From Opitutaceae bacterium UBA6669 (GTDB lineage: Bacteria; Verrucomicrobiota; Verrucomicrobiia; Opitutales; Opitutaceae): a stretch of DNA of 5,211 bases. The notes beneath the pieces were generated by a model. It was given only the letters and a program-made list of their open reading frames with translations, did not search any database and was not told the origin of the DNA. Shown here piece after piece: positions 1-5,211 of the stretch (position 1 is its first letter; the number at the start of each line of letters is the position of its first letter). The stretch lies in assembly GCA_002455175.1 (NCBI GenBank), contig DKKJ01000345.1:2828-8038 (forward strand). Direction: 5' to 3'. The translations under genes were made by a program, and so were the position numbers.

Positions 1-495
1 CCGATCCATTGCTTCGTTTAATGGTGTCGGTCGACGAATGAGCATGCGGTTGACTTCTGATTTCAGCAATTTGGCTCCTTCGCTGTCTCCGGATATCTCC
101 ATGATTGTTTCAAGCCGCTTCAGTGACTGCGTCTGAGAGAGCCGTTGGTCATCGCGATACATGACCAAGGCATAGTTGGGTGGGCCGGCAGAATTGTTTT
201 CCGTTGGGTCTCGGCCCTTGAAACTGGCTCCGGGATACTGCTTCAAGAAGTAATCGGAAAGGGCGGCCTTAGTGAGGACATCCGATTTCGTGGGCAATGG
301 GCTCTTTTTTATGTCCACTCTGACTTCCGGGAGTTCAAATCCGTTGAAAGCAGAGGGTAGGGAGGTGTTCGGCGCAGCCATTGCAGAACGCTCCGCTGGC
401 GTTGTCGAAGACACATGCTCGGCTGTGGGCGTGTTGGCGCAGACTACGCTCTGAAGCGAGGCCACCGTAATCACCTTGAGCAAGGGGAGGCGCAT
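1..495 (-). CDS. Exported protein of unknown function, partial (C-terminus beyond left edge)
   Basis: The minus-strand frame is open for 165 codons from the ATG at 495-493 down to base 1, so only the N-terminal part is visible. The first 20 residues form a signal peptide: a positive start (M-R-L-P-L-L-K), a hydrophobic stretch (V-I-T-V-A-S-L) and a signal peptidase I type site V-C-A before N-T-P. There is no lipobox, since the residue before Cys is Val. A Ser/Thr/Ala/Pro-rich linker follows to about residue 50. Next comes a mixed segment containing F-E-L-P-E-V-R-V-D-I, then a charged, probably helical segment at about 130-160 (L-K-R-L-E-T-I-M-E-I). I recognise no family. The start at 495 is preferred because AGGA and GGAG lie just upstream (496-509). 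An in-frame ATG at 540 would add 15 residues with no visible ribosome binding site, and an in-frame stop at 570-568 closes the frame further upstream. The gene is divergent from the AI-2E family gene. Confidence 0.75.
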   Translation of the reverse strand, partial: MRLPLLKVITVASLQSVVCANTPTAEHVSSTTPAERSAMAAPNTSLPSAFNGFELPEVRVDIKKSPLPTKSDVLTKAALSDYFLKQYPGASFKGRDPTENNSAGPPNYALVMYRDDQRLSQTQSLKRLETIMEISGDSEGAKLLKSEVNRMLIRRPTPLNEAMDR

Positions 496-788
496 CTTCC
501 TGTGACTCCGCGCCCCGCGCGGTGTTTCGTCAAGGCTCATGGGAACGAGAGTTGAGTAGGATCGGAATCATGGCGGATCACGACCATGATATTTAGTTGC
601 ATTAGCCCAGGCGATTTCCCGGATTTGTAGTCAGGCTTTTTCGGAGACGTGCCTCGTACCCCGTTTTACCCCGAAGTGAACAGGTGCGGTTTAAAGCTCA
701 ACTGATCGGAGCGGTTTACAAACCGCATGATTTTCTCTCGCTCGGAGGCGAGGGCCGGAAGACCGTGTGGCAATCCGTAACGACCTTT
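496..788. other. Divergent intergenic region
   Basis: This non-coding stretch separates the left-hand minus-strand gene from the AI-2E family gene and should carry the promoters of both. I could not find a -35/-10 pair with good spacing on either strand. The most notable element is the dyad at 567-590, with a weak -10-like TAAATA (minus strand, 595-590) beside it. If the AI-2E gene instead starts at the GTG at 684, the gap ends at 683. Confidence 0.55.
567..590. promoter_or_regulatory. Operator-like inverted repeat
   Basis: ATCATGG at 567-573 and CCATGAT at 584-590 are perfect 7-base inverted arms with a 10-base spacer. The element lies 71 bases upstream of the minus-strand start at 495 and about 200 bases upstream of the ATG at 789. 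Its arrangement fits a binding site for a dimeric regulator in a divergent promoter region. No regulator gene is visible nearby, and an arm pair of this length can occur by chance. Confidence 0.35.
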
Positions 789-1922
789 ATGCTCGAATCC
801 CAAGTCAGAGCCCGGAAATTTCGAAATGCGTTTGTGCTCTTGCTGGTGGCGGCGATCTCGCTCCTGGCGTTGGCTGTCACCTGGCCATTTTTGAAGTCGC
901 TTTTGTTAGGAGCGATGCTGGCGGGCTTGAGCCATCCGCTGTACCGCTGGCTCTGCCGCCTCTTCAGGGGGCGAACGTCGCTGGCTTCGTTTGCCACGAT
1001 CATGATTTTAGTGCTTTTGGCCGTCGGGCCGTTAGGGGCATTTGCCGGTCTGGTCATTGCGCAAGCGCTGGAGGTGAGCGAGAAAGCCATTCCCTGGGCA
1101 CAGCAGCAGTTTGGGCCGTCGGCCGGTTTCGACGTTCACGAGTGGATCGTTTCCCGATTCCCTATGCTCGCGTCGTATGTACCCGATCAAGAGACCATCG
1201 TGGAGCATTTAGGGCAGGCGGCCAAGTCCGCGGGCGGAGTTCTGGTTGCAGCTGCGTCTCGCATGACCGCGGGCACGGCTACCTTTTTGCTGAATGCCTT
1301 CGTGATGCTGTACGCGATGTTTTTTTTCCTGCGTGATGGACGAGCCATCTTGGAAAAGATTTTTTATTATATGCCGCTGAGGCACGCAGATGAAGTTCAG
1401 ATGATGGAGCGGTTTGCTTCCGTGACGCGGGCCACGATCAAGGGCACCGTTATTATCGGTATCGTGCAGGGGACGTTGGCGGGGTTATCGCTCTGGGCAG
1501 CGGGAATCAACGGCGCGGCGTTCTGGGGAACGATCATGGTGATCCTGTCCGTGATTCCCGGTGTCGGGTCGGCGTTGGTGTGGGTTCCTGCCGTGGTGTA
1601 CCTCTTCGTTACCGACCAAGTGTTAGCGGCGACTTTGGTCGCGGCGTGGTGTGCTGCGGTGGTGGGCACGATCGACAATGTGCTGAGGCCAACATTGGTG
1701 GGCAAAGATGCGAAGATGCCTGATTTGCTCATTCTCATCGGAACCCTCGGAGGTCTTTTCCTATTCGGCCCGATCGGTTTCATCGCAGGGCCGTTGGTCT
1801 TCGGATTGTTCCTGACGGTTTGGGAGATTTACGGCGCAGCGTTTCGTGACATTCTGCCGCCCGTGCGATCATTGGGTCGCGATTCCCCACCGAAGGCTAA
1901 AAGAGAGTCCTCTGGCGACTAG
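789..1922 (+). CDS. AI-2E/PerM-family (PF01594 type) inner-membrane transporter
   Basis: A 377-residue polytopic membrane protein of near-usual length for the family, which has about eight membrane segments. Hydrophobic stretches lie at about 14-32, 36-55, 68-92, 163-182, 218-240, 244-275, 276-297 and 312-345. A less hydrophobic segment at 95-160 sits between the third and fourth, as is typical. Family marks are L-Y-A-M-F-F-F-L-R-D-G (174-184), V-Q-G-T-L-A-G (226-232), P-G-V-G-S-A-L-V-W-V-P (257-267) and the strong C-terminal signature D-N-V-L-R-P-x-L-V-G-K (296-306), followed by a Gly-rich F-G-P-I-G-F-I-A-G-P-L (326-336). The family includes E. coli TqsA, which exports autoinducer-2, PerM and Na+/H+ antiporters, so the substrate cannot be read from sequence. 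No luxS or quorum gene is in view. The ATG at 789 is preferred because it leaves the usual short cytoplasmic N-terminus. A GTG at 684 would add 35 residues that resemble no transporter sequence, and a GTG at 765 is also in frame. None of the three has a strong ribosome binding site. The tail after about 356 is charged and probably cytoplasmic. Confidence 0.93.
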   Translation: MLESQVRARKFRNAFVLLLVAAISLLALAVTWPFLKSLLLGAMLAGLSHPLYRWLCRLFRGRTSLASFATIMILVLLAVGPLGAFAGLVIAQALEVSEKAIPWAQQQFGPSAGFDVHEWIVSRFPMLASYVPDQETIVEHLGQAAKSAGGVLVAAASRMTAGTATFLLNAFVMLYAMFFFLRDGRAILEKIFYYMPLRHADEVQMMERFASVTRATIKGTVIIGIVQGTLAGLSLWAAGINGAAFWGTIMVILSVIPGVGSALVWVPAVVYLFVTDQVLAATLVAAWCAAVVGTIDNVLRPTLVGKDAKMPDLLILIGTLGGLFLFGPIGFIAGPLVFGLFLTVWEIYGAAFRDILPPVRSLGRDSPPKAKRESSGD

Positions 1923-1953
1923 CCCTCTAACATCTCGTGAGGTAGGGACCTCG

Positions 1954-1970
1954 AAAGCCCGCAGGCTTTT
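1954..1970 (+). terminator. Terminator-like hairpin after the AI-2E family gene
   Basis: AAAGCC and GGCTTT form a perfect 6-base stem around the loop CGCA, ending in TTTT, 32 bases after the stop codon. The stem is short and the T-run is only four bases, so termination may be weak. The 3' side of this stem (from 1966) can pair instead with CTGAAAG at 1991-1997, which would disrupt it. The element may equally be one unit of the palindrome cluster here. Confidence 0.4.
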
Positions 1971-1980
1971 AGTGACTGCG

Positions 1981-1994
1981 TCAGCGAGAGCTGA
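1981..1994. repeat. Compact palindrome with GAGA loop
   Basis: TCAGC and GCTGA make a perfect 5-base stem closed by GAGA, which fits the stable GNRA tetraloop rule in RNA. It lies between the terminator-like hairpin and the next palindrome. The bases from 1971 to 1994 closely match 122-145 inside the left-hand gene. Confidence 0.4.
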
Positions 1995-2039
1995 AAGGTG
2001 GTGATCCTTGCGAGTTAGGTCCGCCTCAAGTTTGGAGTC

Positions 2040-2053
2040 CTGCCTTCAGGCAG
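2040..2053. repeat. Compact palindrome, REP-like
   Basis: CTGCC and GGCAG form a perfect 5-base stem around the loop TTCA. The core GCC-NN-CAGGC is shared with the hairpin at 1954-1969 (GCC-CG-CAGGC), and a smaller CCC-GCA-GGG palindrome lies at 2121-2129. Centres of the three lie about 85 and 79 bases apart. This suggests a degenerate dispersed palindrome family, but membership cannot be shown from one window. Confidence 0.35.
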
Positions 2054-2183
2054 TCCGAGTTTCGAGGTGCGAGTCGGCCTTCGTAGGAGCAGGGTGCATC
2101 GGTGTGGAGACAGAGTTTATCCCGCAGGGCACTGACCGAAGTCCTTATCGAACTCATTTCGCTACTTGGGTAAGTCTTGGGCG

Positions 2184-2210
2184 CGCTTTTCCCCTTCCGT
2201 TTGAAAAGTG
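2184..2210 (+). other. Stem-loop in the gap upstream of the Ig-domain gene
   Basis: CGCTTTTC (2184-2191) can pair with GAAAAGTG (2203-2210) in an 8-base stem with one G-U pair and an 11-base pyrimidine-rich loop. It has no trailing T-run, so it does not look like a terminator on the plus strand. Function is unknown. Confidence 0.3.
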
Positions 2211-2220
2211 ATGTTATTCC

Positions 2221-2276
2221 TAGCGAGGGAGTAGCGCGTCGACTTGATGGAGAAGTATTGGCGATGATTCTCGCTA
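2221..2276 (+). other. Long-range stem-loop in the gap
   Basis: TAGCGAGGG (2221-2229) can pair with TTCTCGCTA (2268-2276): seven Watson-Crick pairs then two G-U pairs, enclosing 38 bases. The enclosed sequence includes one copy of the TTGATGG-N8-TGGCG repeat. It could be part of a structured RNA or 5' leader. No known riboswitch class is recognised. Confidence 0.3.
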
Positions 2277-2393
2277 AAGTTTGTTTACATAGGAACCTGG
2301 AATAACAATCCACTCACCGCGGAGTAGGCACGCTCAGGGTTTCCTTTCTGATTAAAGCGCAAGCGTTAGCTCCTTGATGGTGGAGAGCTGGCG
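2244..2393 (+). repeat. Spaced direct repeat TTGATGG-N8-TGGCG
   Basis: Two copies occur, at 2244-2263 and 2374-2393, exactly 130 bases apart. TTGATGG and TGGCG are identical in both with the same 8-base gap, and overall 15 of 20 bases match. The coordinates here span both copies and the sequence between them. The first copy lies inside the 2221-2276 stem-loop, and the second forms the loop and 3' arm of the 2364-2393 stem-loop. This could be a degenerate duplication, a pair of binding sites or chance. Confidence 0.3.
2364..2393 (+). other. Stem-loop in the leader region of the Ig-domain gene
   Basis: CGTTAGCTC (2364-2372) pairs with GAGCTGGCG (2385-2393) in a continuous 9-base stem with two adjacent G-U pairs and a 12-base loop. 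G-U pairs make sense only in RNA read from the plus strand, which is the direction of the downstream gene. If transcription begins in the AT-rich tract after it, this hairpin would lie outside that transcript. Function is unknown. Confidence 0.33.
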
Positions 2394-2420
2394 GCAGAGT
2401 TACTTACTCGTGCAGCAAAT

Positions 2421-2460
2421 ACTAACATCGGCCTATATTTTTTATTATATTCATTAAAGA
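2421..2460 (+). promoter_or_regulatory. AT-rich tract, candidate promoter of the Ig-domain gene
   Basis: The stretch 2434-2458 is almost pure A/T and contains TATATT twice (2434-2439 and 2446-2451), each close to a -10 box, about 60-75 bases upstream of the ATG at 2512. No good -35 box lies 16-18 bases before either copy; TAACAT at 2423-2428 is the closest. The contrast with the G/C-richer surroundings and the position make a promoter plausible, but the exact elements are uncertain. Confidence 0.35.
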
Positions 2461-2501
2461 CATGCTTTGATCTTGAGCAGGTACTCGGCTTCTGATCCGA
2501 A

Positions 2502-2521
2502 GAACGATCCTATGTTCGTTT
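2502..2521 (+). promoter_or_regulatory. Hairpin presenting the start codon of the Ig-domain gene
   Basis: GAACGA (2502-2507) can pair with TCGTTT (2516-2521) with one G-U pair, placing the ATG at 2512-2514 inside an 8-base loop and covering part of the weak GAAGAA upstream. It could modulate translation. Six pairs can easily arise by chance. Confidence 0.2.
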
Positions 2522-5211
2522 GTGTCTCGCGGATGACTGCGGCATTCTTCTACGTAGTTTCTGCATTGCTAGTGTCGTTCCTTGGAGTCGGGCGACTGAA
2601 TGCCGCGGATACCTCGCCGCCTTTCATCTATGGTATCACTGGGGGTGGACTAGTGGAGTTCGGGGAAGAGAGAATATTACGGGTTACCTTAAGCGGTGAG
2701 ACCGAAGGCTTTCGTTACGCGTGGGCTCGCAACGGCGCTGTGATTGAAGGAGCAGTGACAGATCGGCTGACCGTCGTGGGCGGCACTCCTGAAGGGTCGA
2801 CTACTTACTCGGTTGAGGTGACGAATAGCATTGGCTCAAGTGCGGCCAGTGTGTCCGTTACGGTTCTGTCTGCGGCAGCTCCTGTTGTAAGGACTTCCCC
2901 CGCCTCGATCAGTGCCTACCGCGATCAGAATGTTTCTTTTGGCGTGGTCGTCACGGGAAGTTTTCCGCGAACCTATCAATGGTTTAAGAATGGTGTTCTA
3001 ATCGAAGGTGCGAGGTCGGCCGTTTTAATGCTTAGCCGAATCAGCAATGCGGCCACGGCGATATATCATGTAACGGTCAGCAATTCTCTCGGAAGTGTGA
3101 CCAGTCAGCCTGCCTCGTTGACGGTAAATGCGCCCGTGGCACCGGTGCTTCAATCGATCGCGCCCTACGATGCTGATTCCGTGGAGGGACAGGATCTAAC
3201 GCTCAACTTCTACCTCGACCTCGGAAGCGCGCCCTTCGTGGTTCAATGGTATAAAAACGGAAGTTTGCTTCCTGTGACTACCCCTTCCCTGACGTTTAGC
3301 TCGCTCTCGCGCTCAGATGAGGGCGAGTACCATGTCGTGGTGAGCAACGCTGCAGGGAGTGCAACGAGCCGCAAAGCCAAGGTGACGGTGCGGGCGGCAT
3401 CGCTCCCTGTTTTTCAGCAGCAGCCTCAGTCGGTCTCAGTGGTCGAAGGACAAGATGCGAGCTTCAGTGGGTATGCGACGAGTAATGCGCCAGTGACCTA
3501 TCAGTGGATGTTCAACGGGCTGCCGATTGTCGCCGCTACGCAAAACTACTTTTCACTTCGATCTGTGAAGCCTCAAGACGCTGGGAGGTACACTCTCGTA
3601 GCGACTACCCGTGCTGGCTCTGTCACCAGTTCGACGGCAAATCTCACGGTGACGCCACCGATTCCTCCTGCCTTGGCCTCCCAGCCTATGGATACCGTAA
3701 GAAGTATCGGAGACAGTGTTACGTTTTCAACCAGCATCACCGGTTCATCGCCGATGACGCTGCAGTGGTTTTTTAACAATCGACCCATTCCTGGAGCCAA
3801 TTCCAGTCAATTGTACATATATAGACTAGGTGTGATCGATGCTGGAAAATACCATCTCGAGGTAAAAAATGGGGGAGGTACGGTAGTGAGTCGTCAGGCC
3901 GAGCTGATCGTTGAGCGAGGTCAGAGACCTTTGGTTCTAACACTCACCAGCACGACAGCGATGATAGGTTCTCCGGCACGGTTTTATACCAGCTATGGTT
4001 GGTCGAGTTCACATCGCTTCCAGTGGTATCGCAACGGTAAGCCTATCGCGGGTGCGACTTCGTCCGATCTGTACCTGGAAAAAGTTACCGAGGAGGATTT
4101 CGGGGAATACTTTGTCGTCGTTTCGAATGAGTATGGTTCAACAGCCAGCAGGACCGCATTCCTGAGTCAGCAGATTTCGGATAGGGCGCCGGTTGGGTCT
4201 GCGCTTCAGGTTGATCGCGTCGGCGACATTGCCTATTTTCTTTTTGCCAACCCTGCTCGGATTGAACGTTTCAATCTTGCGACTGATAGTTGGCTTGCTC
4301 CGCTGATTCTCTCACGGACGCCGAATGCCATGGCGGCTTCATCCACAGCGTTATTTGTCGGATTTGGGCGAACCGTTTCGCGATTCGATCTCAACGGAAA
4401 TGGTGAAACTCAGTTTGGATCAGCGTTGGCGGGTGACATCAACGCACTTGCGGTCCTCCCCACGGTCCTTCTCATCGACTCTGGCACCTCTCCTAGCACT
4501 CTTAACTCGTACTCATTAGCGACGGGAGCAGCGCTTTTTTCGATCTCGGGTCATTACGGGCTGAGCTCGTCGCTGACGGCGGCCCCTGGTTTGGGACGCG
4601 TTTTCAGTCGTAACAGTGTGTATTCGCCTGGAGGTGTCACTTCGATCTTAGTGAGTCCTACAGGTGAGTTTGGAGGCATACAGACCAGCCGGTACCTGGA
4701 AGGAAATTTTGGGGGGCGTCGGTCTACACTGTCTGCAGATGGACGCAGACTGATGGATGGTTCTGGGATCGTCTATTCCACAACGGATCTTAGCTACGTG
4801 GGGACATTTGGCATGTCGCATCATGACGCGACCGACATGGGGGGTGGTGAGGTTTTGGTTCTTCGAGGAAAAGAGCTGGTGAGCTACGATGCAAACTTTG
4901 CAGAGAAAGCCAGAGTTACGCTGACCCACTCCGGTGAGTGGGTGATGGTGCGAGGCAATGACGCCTTCGTTTTTGGCACGCCTGTCTCTGGGGGTGGCAT
5001 CCCTAAAATGAAGGTTTCCCTGTTGACGCTGATTCCTCGGAGTACGCTTCCTCCAGTCGACGCACACAACGTGGGGTTCTTTCCCGATGAGGTAGTCACG
5101 GACCGAAACGGGACGGTGTTCTTGTACAGCAGGCTAACCGGGAACGTGTTTCGCTGGTCGACGACCACTCGCACGTATCTCAGTCCGATTGTTCTCCAAG
5201 GGCGTCCTAGC
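2512..5211 (+). CDS. Exported multi-Ig-domain protein with C-terminal beta-propeller-like region, partial
   Basis: The frame is open for 900 codons from the ATG at 2512 to the right edge with no stop, so the C-terminus is missing. Residues 1-32 are a signal peptide: Arg7 in the n-region, hydrophobic A-F-F-Y-V-V-S-A-L-L-V-S-F-L, and a likely cleavage site at L-N-A-A before D-T-S. Six Ig-like domains follow at about 36-119, 124-205, 209-293, 298-380, 383-467 and 472-551. Their core tryptophans are W71, W157, W246, W332, W419 and W505, in settings such as Y-Q-W-F-K-N-G, and the conserved tyrosine lies 27-28 residues later in each. Residues 556-900 are not Ig-like but beta-strand-rich repeats resembling propeller blades. 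The only Cys is Cys4 in the signal peptide. Such arrays usually mediate adhesion or carbohydrate and protein contacts at the cell surface; that role is family-level inference, and no catalytic motif is seen. An in-frame TAA at 2455-2457 limits the N-terminus. ATG 2512 has only a weak GAAGAA upstream (2499-2504), and ATG 2533 is an alternative. Confidence 0.93.
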   Translation, partial: MFVCVSRMTAAFFYVVSALLVSFLGVGRLNAADTSPPFIYGITGGGLVEFGEERILRVTLSGETEGFRYAWARNGAVIEGAVTDRLTVVGGTPEGSTTYSVEVTNSIGSSAASVSVTVLSAAAPVVRTSPASISAYRDQNVSFGVVVTGSFPRTYQWFKNGVLIEGARSAVLMLSRISNAATAIYHVTVSNSLGSVTSQPASLTVNAPVAPVLQSIAPYDADSVEGQDLTLNFYLDLGSAPFVVQWYKNGSLLPVTTPSLTFSSLSRSDEGEYHVVVSNAAGSATSRKAKVTVRAASLPVFQQQPQSVSVVEGQDASFSGYATSNAPVTYQWMFNGLPIVAATQNYFSLRSVKPQDAGRYTLVATTRAGSVTSSTANLTVTPPIPPALASQPMDTVRSIGDSVTFSTSITGSSPMTLQWFFNNRPIPGANSSQLYIYRLGVIDAGKYHLEVKNGGGTVVSRQAELIVERGQRPLVLTLTSTTAMIGSPARFYTSYGWSSSHRFQWYRNGKPIAGATSSDLYLEKVTEEDFGEYFVVVSNEYGSTASRTAFLSQQISDRAPVGSALQVDRVGDIAYFLFANPARIERFNLATDSWLAPLILSRTPNAMAASSTALFVGFGRTVSRFDLNGNGETQFGSALAGDINALAVLPTVLLIDSGTSPSTLNSYSLATGAALFSISGHYGLSSSLTAAPGLGRVFSRNSVYSPGGVTSILVSPTGEFGGIQTSRYLEGNFGGRRSTLSADGRRLMDGSGIVYSTTDLSYVGTFGMSHHDATDMGGGEVLVLRGKELVSYDANFAEKARVTLTHSGEWVMVRGNDAFVFGTPVSGGGIPKMKVSLLTLIPRSTLPPVDAHNVGFFPDEVVTDRNGTVFLYSRLTGNVFRWSTTTRTYLSPIVLQGRPS
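2617..4164 (+). repeat. Six tandem Ig-like domain repeats (protein level)
   Basis: The repeats lie at about 2617-2868, 2881-3126, 3136-3390, 3403-3651, 3658-3912 and 3925-4164. Distances between the core Trp residues are 86, 89, 86, 87 and 86. Repeats 3-6 keep the D-x-G-x-Y turn (D269-Y273, D356-Y360, D443-Y447, D529-Y533). Repeats 1 and 2 keep the Tyr (Y99, Y185) but have lost the Asp. Most end in a V-x-N-x-x-G-S-x-x-S strand and a T-V or I-V strand. The usual disulphide cysteines are absent. The repeats have diverged well at the DNA level, so this is an old array and not a recent expansion. Confidence 0.9.
4177..5211 (+). other. Putative beta-propeller region of the Ig-domain protein
   Basis: Residues 556-900 can be divided into about seven units of roughly 41 residues, starting near 565, 605, 645, 686, 735, 771 and 809. 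Several share short hydrophobic strands followed by a polar or Gly turn and an S/R-x-[FY]-[DNS]-[LA] strand (R-F-N-L-A-T, R-F-D-L-N-G, S-Y-S-L-A-T, S-Y-D-A-N). An eighth unit at about 855-900 resembles the first most closely: D-R-x-G near its start and Y-L-S-P-I-V-L against W-L-A-P-L-I-L. The fold call is inferred by eye and is less certain than the Ig domains. Confidence 0.5.

Larger units (their letters stand above)
1923..2511. other. Long intergenic gap rich in hairpins, no credible gene
   Basis: These 589 bases contain only short open frames with unconvincing translations (67 codons plus at 2008-2211, 95 codons minus at 2026-2313). They have no family resemblance and no ribosome binding site. 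The stretch holds a terminator-like hairpin, compact palindromes (1981-1994, 2040-2053, 2121-2129), larger stem-loops (2184-2210, 2221-2276, 2364-2393), a spaced direct repeat (2244-2263 and 2374-2393) and an AT-rich tract before the Ig-domain gene. It could be part 3' end of the transporter transcript, part dispersed-repeat remnant and part promoter and leader of the next gene. Confidence 0.6.

Noticed and set aside
145..454. Plus-strand open frames of 71 and 60 codons
   Set aside because: They are antisense to the exported protein gene, whose frame has a signal peptide and ribosome-binding bases; these translations show no such coherence.
684..788. N-terminal extension of the transporter from GTG 684
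   Set aside because: The 35 added residues resemble no part of the family and no strong ribosome binding site precedes GTG 684. Kept only as an alternative start. The GGAGG at 744-748 is poorly spaced from any in-frame start.
767..1336. Plus-strand open frame of 189 codons
   Set aside because: It overlaps the AI-2E family gene in another frame, and its Arg/Gly/Ala/Cys-rich translation is typical of a shadow frame.
716..1783. Minus-strand open frames at 716-1090 and 1397-1783
   Set aside because: Both lie opposite the well-supported transporter frame and have Pro/Thr/Ala-rich translations typical of antisense frames.
2008..2313. Open frames of 67 codons (plus) and 95 codons (minus) in the gap
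   Set aside because: They lack ribosome-binding bases and recognisable sequence, and they run through palindromic repeats; chance frames are the simpler explanation.
1923..2511. CRISPR array, tRNA or insertion sequence in the gap
   Set aside because: Palindromes are irregularly spaced with no constant repeat length, no cloverleaf was seen, and there is no transposase frame or flanking target duplication.
3504..3800. Open frames of 90 codons (plus) and 75 codons (minus)
   Set aside because: Both fall within the Ig-domain frame (repeats 4-5), which is strongly supported by its repeat pattern.
4325..5174. Open frames at 4325-4519 (plus), 4648-5067 and 4884-5174 (minus)
   Set aside because: They are shadows of the C-terminal half of the Ig-domain protein frame, which stays open through the whole region.

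Overview
The window reads as a chromosomal stretch from a Verrucomicrobiota-like bacterium. The basis is the long exported protein on the right, which carries tandem cysteine-free immunoglobulin-like domains with the recurring core Y-Q-W-[FY]-[KR]-N-G. That style is common in Opitutaceae and related Verrucomicrobiota. The assignment is an inference from protein style and was not tested by a search.

Layout from left to right: (1) positions 1-495, minus strand, the first 165 codons of a small exported protein of unknown function that runs off the left edge. (2) About 496-788, a divergent intergenic region with an operator-like dyad at 567-590. (3) 789-1922, plus strand, a complete AI-2E/PerM-family (Pfam PF01594 type) multi-pass membrane protein; an upstream GTG at 684 is the alternative start. 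(4) 1923-2511, a 589-base gap with no credible gene. It holds a terminator-like hairpin, a cluster of compact palindromes, several larger stem-loops, a spaced direct repeat and an AT-rich tract. (5) 2512 to the right edge, plus strand, 900 codons of an uninterrupted reading frame. It encodes a signal peptide, six Ig-like domains with tryptophans every 86-89 residues, and a region of about 345 residues that looks like a beta-propeller. The stop codon lies outside the window.

Nothing ties the three genes into one pathway. The first two are divergently transcribed, and the third is separated from the membrane protein by a long structured gap and probably has its own promoter. I see no tRNA, rRNA, CRISPR array, transposase or complete mobile element. 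The points most worth following up are the Ig-plus-propeller architecture, the structured gap at 1923-2511, and a 24-base near-repeat shared by that gap and the coding region of the left-hand gene. I found no convincing evidence of a new multi-gene system.
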